Assembly: GCF_014596945.1 (NCBI RefSeq)
Contig: NZ_JACVXB010000003.1
Coordinates: forward strand, 186,001 to 250,000
Source of the DNA: Aestuariibaculum sediminum
Lineage (GTDB): Bacteria > Bacteroidota > Bacteroidia > Flavobacteriales > Flavobacteriaceae
Direction of reading: 5' to 3'
DNA length: 64,000 bases
Shown: in pieces, positions 47,373 to 56,161 of the stretch
How the letters are laid out: every line of letters starts with the position of its first letter
How positions within the stretch are numbered: the stretch's first letter is position 1
The notes under the pieces: generated by a model
Databases searched by the model: none
What the model saw: only the letters and a program-made list of their open reading frames with translations
Told to the model about the DNA's origin: nothing
Made by a program: the position numbers and the translations under genes

Positions 47373-49004
47373 ATGAAAAAACGTTTAATTATTCTAATTA
47401 TCATGATGGTTTCTGTTTTCGGATATCAATCATGTAACATTGATGAAAATATAATCGATGAGGCCCGAGGCGAAGACTTATTGAAAGACGCAGACCCTTT
47501 AAGTCTTCTAGCTCCAGCTTACAATTCTATGCGTAGAGTATATGGACACAGATGGTTTTTTGCGTTACAAACCTTTTCTGCCGATGAAGGCATGGTCCCA
47601 ACAAGACAAAGTGATTGGTTTGATGGAGGTACGTTTCAAGAATTACATAGACATGATTGGAAACCAGAACATCGTTACACCAGAGAAACTTGGGAACATA
47701 TCACTACAGGACTGGCTAATGCCACATTAGCTATTGATTTCTTAGAAGCTGGTACACAAGAACAAGCCGAGGCAATAGCGCTTTTATCTCATTACATGTG
47801 GGTAGCTTTAGATGCCTATGGTCAAGTTCCTTATCGAGGAATTGAAAATATTGATTTCAATGCTGATTCTCAAATATTAACTGGTGCCGAAGCCGTTAGT
47901 ACAATTATTACAAATTTAGAATTAGCCTTGCCCAACTTACCTACAGGTAAGAACACAGTACGATTTACGCAAGACGCTGCAAAATCATTATTAGCTAGAG
48001 TTTATTTAAACAGAGCTGTTTATGAAGATCGATATGCGTCTAGTTTCAGCTTTGCTAATGAAGATATGCAACAAGTTATAAACCTAACCACCGAGATTAT
48101 TAATAGTACCAATCATGCTTTAGAAACAGACGACTACTTTAGTATTTTTGATCCAGATAACGAAAACCACAAAGAAATTATTTGGGCAGTAAAAAACGAA
48201 AAAACGTCAGTGCGTATTGGAGGTAGAAGCGTTACAAGAAATACTACAAATGGACTTTCTCGTGGTTATATCTATATTTCTCCAGATGGTGATTTTTTAA
48301 CAGGATCGGATGCAGGATGTACTTTACCCGATTTCTTAGACACCTGGGATTCGGATAATGACCCAAGGTTTTTTAAAGCTAACTATCCTAATGAAGAAGG
48401 CACAATTCCTTTATCTGATTACAAAGTACACCGAGGGTTTCTCGAAGGTCAATTATATGGAATTAAAAATGATAACGGCACCCCTATCATTAATTCTGAC
48501 CAAACTATAGATATAGTTCCTGTGCAACTTTGGACACGTGATCAATCTTTAGCAAATCACACTAGAGAAGTTAGTTTAATTGCAGAAAACCAATCTGTAG
48601 GTGTAAGAGTTTCTAAGTGGGGTATAGATGATATAGGTTCAAATCGCGATGACACTGGGGTCGACATTGTTGTATTTAGGCTAGCTGAGATGTACTTAAT
48701 GCGAGCAGAAGCCATACTCAGGTCAGGATTAGCAGGAAATGCCTTAGATGATGTTAATGCAGTTAGAGTTGCTCGAGGTGGAGTTAGTTTCGCTAAAACA
48801 AATGTAACCTTAGAAGATGTTTATAATGAACGTGGTTACGAATTCTATTGGGAGTACCATAGAAGAACAGATCAAATTAGGTTTGGAAAATGGGAAGATT
48901 CATGGACTGATAAGACCGACACAGATCCTAATCATAGAATATTTGCAATTCCTCCAGGTCCTTTGGCTACAACACCAGGATTAGTACAAAACCCAGGATA
49001 CTAA
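47373..49004 (+). CDS. SusD/RagB-family outer-membrane lipoprotein
   Basis: 543 residues. Lipoprotein signal ends VFGYQSC, then NIDENIIDE. SusD-like helices follow; EMYLMRAEAILRSG and YEFYWEYHRRTDQIRFGKW near the C-terminus match the RagB/SusD C-terminal signature. Cell-surface glycan-binding partner of the preceding SusC. A clean terminator follows the stop codon by 35 nt. Confidence 0.94.
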   Translation: MKKRLIILIIMMVSVFGYQSCNIDENIIDEARGEDLLKDADPLSLLAPAYNSMRRVYGHRWFFALQTFSADEGMVPTRQSDWFDGGTFQELHRHDWKPEHRYTRETWEHITTGLANATLAIDFLEAGTQEQAEAIALLSHYMWVALDAYGQVPYRGIENIDFNADSQILTGAEAVSTIITNLELALPNLPTGKNTVRFTQDAAKSLLARVYLNRAVYEDRYASSFSFANEDMQQVINLTTEIINSTNHALETDDYFSIFDPDNENHKEIIWAVKNEKTSVRIGGRSVTRNTTNGLSRGYIYISPDGDFLTGSDAGCTLPDFLDTWDSDNDPRFFKANYPNEEGTIPLSDYKVHRGFLEGQLYGIKNDNGTPIINSDQTIDIVPVQLWTRDQSLANHTREVSLIAENQSVGVRVSKWGIDDIGSNRDDTGVDIVVFRLAEMYLMRAEAILRSGLAGNALDDVNAVRVARGGVSFAKTNVTLEDVYNERGYEFYWEYHRRTDQIRFGKWEDSWTDKTDTDPNHRIFAIPPGPLATTPGLVQNPGY

Positions 49005-49038
49005 TCTTCATATATTGTTTTGTGTTAGTTGAGTTATT

Positions 49039-49068
49039 AGCCCTTATAACAAAATTGTTATAAGGGCT
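49039..49068 (+). terminator. Rho-independent terminator after SusCD
   Basis: AGCCCTTATAAC (49039-49050) pairs perfectly with GTTATAAGGGCT (49057-49068) with a 6-nt loop: 12-bp stem followed by TTTACT. It separates SusCD from the convergent GH43 gene. Confidence 0.85.
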
Positions 49069-49173
49069 TTTACTAATAGTAAATTAATGCGTATAATATT
49101 AAATGAATTATTAATATTAAATTGACATTATCCCATAATGTGTAAAACTTAGTGAGATACTACCATTAACTTT

Positions 49174-50154
49174 TTACCGAAAAGTTATTCGAACACCTCT
49201 ATTAGGCTTCACCGTCTCAATTAAACCATTTACATCGAAATTTAAACTATCGATAGCTAACTCTCGATAAAGCTCATCTGTATTATCAGTGATTCTATGA
49301 TATAAGATATAAAACTGACCGTTTTCATTAAATACCGTATGGTGTCCTGGCCCCTTTGTTGTTTTGTCGTTTGAAGTAGTTAAAATAGGACTATTATTAG
49401 GCTCAACCCAAGGACCATATGGACTTTCGCTTATGGCATATCTAACGTTATATGTTTCGTTTGTGCATTTACCATTAGAGTACATTAAATAATACTTTCC
49501 GTTCCTTTTTACCATTAATGGTGCTTCAAAATAATTTGGGGGCGTAACATCTTTAATTTCATGTTGGTTAAAACTTATCATATCATCCTGCAACTGCACA
49601 ACAAAACAATGCCCGTTTACCCAATTCAAACCAGATCCCCAGTATAAGTACACTTCTCCATTGTCATCTATAAATACATCTGCATCAATCATGTGATATT
49701 CTGGAAACATATTCCCTTTTATTAAGGGTGTATTATCCTTTTTTGCATTTTTCCATGGCCCCAAAGGATTATTACTAACACCTGCCCAAACTTCACTTCC
49801 TACAGAAACATACATATAAAATTTACCATCTTTACCCTGAATAACCGAAGGAGCCCATACCCTGCTAGTATTCGATGTCGGACTCGTACATAATGATTTT
49901 GTAGGCCATTTTATCTGCTTTTGCTTCCAATGCTTAAGGTCTGAAGATTCCAATACTGCCAAATCTTCACCTCCCCATGGATCTTTTGTAGCATATATAT
50001 AAAACTTACCTTCATACTTTACAATCGATGGGTCGGCAAAGTGCCCATCTACTATGGGGTTTTCAATATTTACATGCCTTGCATTGTTACAACTTAATAC
50101 TGAAAACATAATTAAAAACGCTATCAAAAAATTCCAAGTTTTCATTTTAAACAT
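49174..50154 (-). CDS. GH43 family glycosidase lipoprotein
   Basis: 326 residues. The lipoprotein signal has its Cys at residue 22 (SVLSC). One five-bladed beta-propeller GH43 catalytic domain follows, with no extra module. The three acidic residues are in place: Asp41 (FADPSIVK, general base), Asp157 (MIDADVF, pKa modulator) and Glu210 (YFEAPLMV, general acid). GH43 enzymes remove alpha-L-arabinofuranosyl, beta-xylosyl or beta-galactosyl units; the residues seen do not settle which. Last gene of the minus-strand operon, 59 nt after the hybrid regulator. Confidence 0.92.
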   Translation of the reverse strand: MFKMKTWNFLIAFLIMFSVLSCNNARHVNIENPIVDGHFADPSIVKYEGKFYIYATKDPWGGEDLAVLESSDLKHWKQKQIKWPTKSLCTSPTSNTSRVWAPSVIQGKDGKFYMYVSVGSEVWAGVSNNPLGPWKNAKKDNTPLIKGNMFPEYHMIDADVFIDDNGEVYLYWGSGLNWVNGHCFVVQLQDDMISFNQHEIKDVTPPNYFEAPLMVKRNGKYYLMYSNGKCTNETYNVRYAISESPYGPWVEPNNSPILTTSNDKTTKGPGHHTVFNENGQFYILYHRITDNTDELYRELAIDSLNFDVNGLIETVKPNRGVRITFR

Positions 50155-50213
50155 AATTCTACATTTTTAATATTTACATTAATTTTAATCTATTTCATTA
50201 TAAAAAAAAGGAG

Positions 50214-53200
50214 TTACTTCAACAGAGTACTTGGTGAATACCCAAATTGCTTTTTAAAACATCTACTAAAATAAAGTGGGTCGTTAAAACCAACCATACC
50301 TGCTACTTCTGAAACATTGTAATTTTTTGTTTTTAATAATTGTGCCGATTTTTTTAGTCTAACTGTCCTAATAAATTCGTTGGGTGATAAATCAGTGAGT
50401 TGAGTAATTTTTCTATATAATTTGGAAGAACTCATTGCCAATTCTTTACTTAAAAATCCGGGTGTTAATTTAGGTTCATTAATATTCTCATCTATAACAC
50501 TTTTTATTTTAGATACTAATTGAATATCTCTTTCTGAGTGCGCTAAATCTATAACATCGCTTTCTACTTCTCCTGAAAATTTTCGCTTTAAATCAGAATG
50601 TATTTTTATAACATTATCGATTCTTGTTTTTAATAAATCTGGATCAAAGGGTTTTACCAAATAGCCATCTACTCCTATGGTATATCCTTTTATTCTATTC
50701 TCGTTTTCTGCTAAGGCTGTCAGTAAAACAACTGCAATGTGGCTTAAATTTTCATCTGCTTTTAACTCTTCAACGAATTCAAATCCATCCATTACTGGCA
50801 TCATTACATCGGCTACGCATAATACTGGTTTAACCTTTCTACAAATTTCAAGTCCTTCTTTTCCATTTTCAGCTTGATACACCATATAATCCTCAGAAAG
50901 GTAATCAGCTACATATTTTCTTAGTTCTGCATTATCGTCCAACACCAAAATATTAGGTTTTATATCGGTATTTGATTTTGGACGTTTTACTTCCAAATTA
51001 TTTATTATGGCTTCATTAAGCTTATAAGGCATCTGTTCGTGAGTGGTTGCCGTACCAGTAAATTCCACCAATTCTGCATTGCTATAGGTTTCCTTTTCTA
51101 TGGGTAACTCCACGGTGAAAACACTTCCCTTATTGGGTTGACTCTCAACATAAATATTTCCCTTATGTATTTCAACTAATGCCTTAACTAAAGATAACCC
51201 AATTCCAGTCCCTGTTGTACTAGATTTACTGTTTTGTGCCTGATAAAACCTAGAAAATATTTTTTCCTGACTTTGTTCTGGTATTCCTATACCATCGTCA
51301 CTAACTTCTACTTTTAATATATTTTGCTCCCTTTCTTTTAGACCTAAAAACAAATCTACATTGCCATAATTATCGGTAAACTTCATGGCGTTAGATAATA
51401 AATTAAATAAAATCTTATTGTACTTATCGATATCTAAAAAACAAATCAAAGGTTCCTCTTCGATGTTTAAATTGAAATTTATGTTTTTAGTTTGAGCTAA
51501 TTCTACAAACGAATTAAATATATTTTTTGTTGGTACTACAATGTCTATCTCTGAAATGGTTAACCCTAATGTTCCTGTTTCGGCTCTTCTAAAATCTAAT
51601 ATTTGGTTTACGAGCCTCAATAGTCGGTTTGCATTTTGATAAATTAAATTTAACCTACTTTGTTCATAGCTATTCGGCTGTTTTTGATGTAACAACTGTT
51701 TAGCCGGCCCTAAAATAAGAGTAAGTGGTGTTCTTAATTCATGAGAAATATTAGTAAAGAAACGGAGTTTTTCGCTATTTAGTTTTTCATCTCTTTCCCT
51801 TTTCACTTTCTCTAATAACAATTCTTGTTTCAGCTTTAATCTTGATTTTATTTGGTTTCTAGAAAAATAAATGAGTATTGACAAAACGAATACTATTATT
51901 GAAATGCCTTTATAAGTTAACCAAAATGTTGGCTTAACCTTTATGTGATATTGACTTACTTCGCTCCAAACCCCGTCGCTGTTACAGGATTTTATTTTAA
52001 AAATATAGTTTTTGGAGTAAAGGTTTGTGTACATAACGGTTCTTGCATCACTAGAAGTTTCATTCCAGTCTTTATCAAAACCTTCCAGCATGTATTGGAA
52101 TTTATTTTGTCTAACATTTGAAAATGCAGGTGAGGCGAATTGTATTGAGAAACTCCTATTTTTATAATCTAACACCACATTTTTGCTAAAATTAACATCT
52201 CTTTTAAAAGGTACTTGATCGTTAATTTTTGTTCCTGGCAGGATTTGCTTATTATCAATTTTAAATTCTGTAATAACAGGTTTAGGGGAATAATTATTTT
52301 TTTTAATACTATTTATTGAAAAGTAAACAACACCTTCTTTTCCTGCTATATAAATTTTAGAATCTTTAAAATTGTAAAAACCACTGGAGCTAAAAACATC
52401 TAATCTATTACCGCTATCAACCTGATAATAATTAAAAATTTTATGTTTTATGTCGTATTTCCCAATTTTGTTATTATTAATGTTAAGCCATAAAATCTCA
52501 TCACCATCAATAGTTAAATCCGTAACCCATTTTCCTTTTAATTCGCTGAGCTCTGTAACAATATTAAAATCATCTAATTCGGGGTTATACCGCGCTACGC
52601 TTGTACGAGTTGACACCCATATGTTTTTATATGGATCGATTAAAACATCACTCACATTATTATTAGGCAAACCACTAGAGGTATTTGCTTTATGCTCATA
52701 AATTTTAACCTCTTTATTTGATAAATTATACTTAACAACGCCCGTTTCTGTAGCCATCCATACATTCTCTCCATTTTGTCTTATATTATGAATTTGGTAA
52801 TTAGGAATTATAGTGCCATAAGACGGATTGGGCTTTTGTTTCTCCAAATCTAAAACAATAGCTCCTTCACCAAATGACCCAACCATTAACTCATCTGTAC
52901 CTAATTTTAAAAAAGAAAAAACTGGAGTATTTGTAAAACCTATTTCTACGATTTTTGCAGCATTTTTAAGGTAATCATATATTAATATCCGACCATCCCA
53001 CAAACCGCAAAAAAAAGTTTTTCCGTCTGTTGAATATATACATGCAATATTTGTATTATTATTAAACAAGGGCATAATAGACTGATCTTTTTTTATTAAG
53101 AATAATCCATTATGCCAAGTTGCCACTATAACGTTATCATTGTAAGTTTTGGCAAATCCTCTAATTCTGGGAGCCTGATTTCCAATATGATTCGATATAC

Positions 53201-54266
53201 CTCTATTTAAAATAAACTGGTTTTTATAGGGATCATATTTATCTAGTCCTTCTTCGGTTCCTATCCACAAAACACCTGATGGATCAAAATAAAGGGCGGA
53301 AATAAGATTATCAACTAAGGAGGCATCGTCCGACAATACAGAATAATACCAATTATAACTGCCTTTTTGAATATCCTCTAAATTATCACACACCAAAAGA
53401 CCTCCTAGAGTACCTACCCAGTATTTACCATCGGGGGCTTGAGCTACTGATAAAAAATACGGTCCTAATTTCTCCCTTATTACCTTATCATTTATATACA
53501 AATTAGTAAAAACGTTAGAAGATTTGTTTAATTTGTAAAGTCCTTCCCTTGTTCCTATAAAAATATCTGATTTTGAGTCTTCAAAAATAAAGTTTATGTA
53601 AGGGTTGATCTTTTTTGAGTCTGGTATAGAAAGTGTATAATTTTTAATTTCAGTAAAATTGCCAACATTATCCATCACTATTTTCGCCACTCCAGCCGAA
53701 TCAAAACTACCCACCCAAACATTGCCATTTTTATCTTCAACAATTTCTTTCACATATTTAAATCCTGGTAAATTTATCTTTTCAAATCGCTCTTCATCAA
53801 TATGAAAAAGATATGCACCTGCATACTTAGTACCCACCCAAACCCGTTTAAATTTGTCAACATATATGGAACGTATTTCTTCGTCTGGCAAAGTCCCAAC
53901 TTTACTAGTGTCAGGCAAGAAAGTTTTAAATTTTTGCGTATCTATATTGAAGCGAGTTAACCCTTTTCTTGTTCCTACCCACAAACAATTTGAGTTTTTA
54001 TCAAATGTTAATTCCGTTATATCATCATGATATATACCTTGTTCTTCCAGCGAAACACTTGTGTAGGATTTAAATTGATAACCATCAAATCTATTAAGCC
54101 CAGAAAACGTGCCTAACCATAAAAAGCCTTGACTATCTTGTGTGATATGTCTAACAGAATTATGTGAGAGTCCGTCTTTATCGTTATAATGTTCAAAATT
54201 TAATTGTTGAGCATTTAAAGACAAAAAACCTATTATCAAAATGATTATAGCAAAATATCTTTTCAT
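50214..54266 (-). CDS. Hybrid two-component system regulator (HTCS)
   Basis: 1350 residues combining sensor kinase and DNA-binding regulator. Order: signal peptide; periplasmic two-component-regulator propeller repeats (many LWVGT.. and IWV-type blades, about residues 25-690); a Y_Y_Y domain (about 700-770); one transmembrane helix (784-803); a HisKA domain with phosphoacceptor His842 (NISHELRTPL); HATPase with N box NLLSNAMKFTDN and G boxes DDGIGIPE and GTGIGLSLV; a receiver with Asp1153 (ADVMMPVMDG) and Lys in YLVKPFD; and an AraC-type helix-turn-helix at the C-terminus. It senses a periplasmic glycan fragment and activates PUL promoters. It is the obvious candidate to bind the 21-bp-period operators. 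Lying within the enzyme operon, it may control its own level. Confidence 0.96.
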   Translation of the reverse strand: MKRYFAIIILIIGFLSLNAQQLNFEHYNDKDGLSHNSVRHITQDSQGFLWLGTFSGLNRFDGYQFKSYTSVSLEEQGIYHDDITELTFDKNSNCLWVGTRKGLTRFNIDTQKFKTFLPDTSKVGTLPDEEIRSIYVDKFKRVWVGTKYAGAYLFHIDEERFEKINLPGFKYVKEIVEDKNGNVWVGSFDSAGVAKIVMDNVGNFTEIKNYTLSIPDSKKINPYINFIFEDSKSDIFIGTREGLYKLNKSSNVFTNLYINDKVIREKLGPYFLSVAQAPDGKYWVGTLGGLLVCDNLEDIQKGSYNWYYSVLSDDASLVDNLISALYFDPSGVLWIGTEEGLDKYDPYKNQFILNRGISNHIGNQAPRIRGFAKTYNDNVIVATWHNGLFLIKKDQSIMPLFNNNTNIACIYSTDGKTFFCGLWDGRILIYDYLKNAAKIVEIGFTNTPVFSFLKLGTDELMVGSFGEGAIVLDLEKQKPNPSYGTIIPNYQIHNIRQNGENVWMATETGVVKYNLSNKEVKIYEHKANTSSGLPNNNVSDVLIDPYKNIWVSTRTSVARYNPELDDFNIVTELSELKGKWVTDLTIDGDEILWLNINNNKIGKYDIKHKIFNYYQVDSGNRLDVFSSSGFYNFKDSKIYIAGKEGVVYFSINSIKKNNYSPKPVITEFKIDNKQILPGTKINDQVPFKRDVNFSKNVVLDYKNRSFSIQFASPAFSNVRQNKFQYMLEGFDKDWNETSSDARTVMYTNLYSKNYIFKIKSCNSDGVWSEVSQYHIKVKPTFWLTYKGISIIVFVLSILIYFSRNQIKSRLKLKQELLLEKVKRERDEKLNSEKLRFFTNISHELRTPLTLILGPAKQLLHQKQPNSYEQSRLNLIYQNANRLLRLVNQILDFRRAETGTLGLTISEIDIVVPTKNIFNSFVELAQTKNINFNLNIEEEPLICFLDIDKYNKILFNLLSNAMKFTDNYGNVDLFLGLKEREQNILKVEVSDDGIGIPEQSQEKIFSRFYQAQNSKSSTTGTGIGLSLVKALVEIHKGNIYVESQPNKGSVFTVELPIEKETYSNAELVEFTGTATTHEQMPYKLNEAIINNLEVKRPKSNTDIKPNILVLDDNAELRKYVADYLSEDYMVYQAENGKEGLEICRKVKPVLCVADVMMPVMDGFEFVEELKADENLSHIAVVLLTALAENENRIKGYTIGVDGYLVKPFDPDLLKTRIDNVIKIHSDLKRKFSGEVESDVIDLAHSERDIQLVSKIKSVIDENINEPKLTPGFLSKELAMSSSKLYRKITQLTDLSPNEFIRTVRLKKSAQLLKTKNYNVSEVAGMVGFNDPLYFSRCFKKQFGYSPSTLLK

Positions 54267-54305
54267 AGAAAAATATCAAAATATTATAATTAAAACTGAG
54301 ATAAA

Positions 54306-56153
54306 CTAACGTAAATCATTTATTGTCGTTAACCTATTTGAAGTCATGTCTATTTGAAAATGATCAGCTGGTTTCCCACTGGAAAATTTAATAAAAATAG
54401 TTCCAAATAACCTTAATTCTTCTAAGGATGTACTTTGTAAAAGTTTCGAAAGTGCTAAATATTGTTTCATTCGATGTTTTCCAATGTCCTTTATTCCTAA
54501 TATATCTGCATTTTTAATTTTATAAAAATCATAAACCATGTCTAATCCATTCCATGTTTCAAAATCTTGTATTTGGAGATTCTGGTCTAATAGATCTTTA
54601 TAAAACCCTTTTGTATCACCATGCTCTTTTGTTGAAATTTCTATGAGTTTCTTTCCTGTAGCATTTAATAATAAGCGCTTTAATTCTTCTGGCCAATCTT
54701 GCTTCAAAAAACGCAACCTTACTACTTCTTTTAAATGCCATTCCGTAAATTCTTTGTAGGAAGAAGTATTTAAAATATTAAGGTTCCAAATGTTTTCTTT
54801 ATTGTTATCTAACAAATATTTATACTCCTGTCTATACAATGGAAATAGAGATGAGAAATCAGAAACGGAATTTAGTACTACAGTTTCTACCTCAAATACA
54901 TTATGACTCTGTATTTTAAGTAACTTATAAGCTGGTATATAGGCAGCTAAAGAGGGAATTTGAACATTAATTATACTTTCTCCATTTTTTAATTTACCAA
55001 CTCCTGTATCATTGATATGCATATGTCCACCAAAATGTACTTTTACTCCTGCATTAATAAATGCTTTTGTAACATCGTTACTAGGCGCACGATGCATTTG
55101 CATTTTATCTTTACCAAATAGCAATTTTATTTCATTGGTTGCGCCATCGTTAAAATCCACAACAGGGTAGTGACTAAAAACAATTAGGGTTTTCCCTAAT
55201 GTCTTGGCTCTTTTAGTAATTGATTTTATCCATTCCAATAAATACTTCTTGTGAGTTAAAACATTATTATAACCTACGTTAGCACTTCGGTAAGAATTAG
55301 GGTTGACTGTAATTTCTTTACCTCGTGGTATATAAACATTTGCATCAATTGCTAGAAACCACAAGTTATTTTCTGGTTCAATCAAATAACTCAAATCTGG
55401 AATTTCAGCTTCCGATGGTTGAATTTTATAAGTTCTCTTTTCAAGACTTGTATAATCTAAAGCTTCTTTATAACGGTATGTCTCATAGGTATATTTGGTA
55501 AAAGGTGTTTCCCAATACACTGTTTTATCATTCGGCTGAAAACCAAAAGTTTTTAACTCAGTTAAAATTCCTTCGTATCCCAACTTTGCCATATCTTTTG
55601 TTATAATACATGATAAATCATTTGAATCATTTTTAGCACAAAGTTCTTTATTGCTAAAAATGGCTTGTGTCTGGCCTCCGGGACCTAAAAAATCTACTTT
55701 ACCTCCCTCTTGGAGAAATGGCCTAACAGGATCATGGTTTCCTGTTGTTAAAATAAATTTTAATCCATATTTTAGGGTATATTCATTTAAAATAGTTTTT
55801 AAACCTCTAATATTAAGTCTTTGCCCATCATCGCTAAAATCTCCCGGTAAAACAACATACTTAACTTCTCTTTCAACCAAATCATTTAAAGCAGCTTTAA
55901 AAGCAAAATAATTTTCATTAAACAATCTTGTTGATTCTAACTGGGATTGCATCGTTCTGGCAAGGGTATACTTACCTGTTTTTGAATTTAACAAACCTTT
56001 ATATGGGTTATCGGTTAGTGTTCCATAGATATCATGTAAATGTACATCTGATAAAAATGCTATTTTCAGTGGTTTTGCTTCTTTTATTTTTAAATCCTTA
56101 TTACATGAAATCAGAAAAAATAACATGAATACAACTGATACTATCTTATCCAT
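54306..56153 (-). CDS. Calcineurin-like metallophosphoesterase lipoprotein
   Basis: 615 residues with a lipoprotein signal (MLFFLISC, Cys near residue 17). The dimetal phosphoesterase motifs are complete and ordered: SDVHLHD, PGDFSDDG, TGNHDPVRP, FSHYPVV and FGGHMHIND. The long C-terminal part after residue 400 is helical and unassigned. It hydrolyses a phosphomono- or diester outside the inner membrane. Its place between GH115 (8 nt) and the regulator (39 nt) makes removal of phosphate from a released glycosyl inositol phosphate a reasonable inference. Nucleotide or sphingomyelinase-like substrates remain possible. Confidence 0.87.
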   Translation of the reverse strand: MDKIVSVVFMLFFLISCNKDLKIKEAKPLKIAFLSDVHLHDIYGTLTDNPYKGLLNSKTGKYTLARTMQSQLESTRLFNENYFAFKAALNDLVEREVKYVVLPGDFSDDGQRLNIRGLKTILNEYTLKYGLKFILTTGNHDPVRPFLQEGGKVDFLGPGGQTQAIFSNKELCAKNDSNDLSCIITKDMAKLGYEGILTELKTFGFQPNDKTVYWETPFTKYTYETYRYKEALDYTSLEKRTYKIQPSEAEIPDLSYLIEPENNLWFLAIDANVYIPRGKEITVNPNSYRSANVGYNNVLTHKKYLLEWIKSITKRAKTLGKTLIVFSHYPVVDFNDGATNEIKLLFGKDKMQMHRAPSNDVTKAFINAGVKVHFGGHMHINDTGVGKLKNGESIINVQIPSLAAYIPAYKLLKIQSHNVFEVETVVLNSVSDFSSLFPLYRQEYKYLLDNNKENIWNLNILNTSSYKEFTEWHLKEVVRLRFLKQDWPEELKRLLLNATGKKLIEISTKEHGDTKGFYKDLLDQNLQIQDFETWNGLDMVYDFYKIKNADILGIKDIGKHRMKQYLALSKLLQSTSLEELRLFGTIFIKFSSGKPADHFQIDMTSNRLTTINDLR

Positions 56154-56161
56154 TAATTCAT

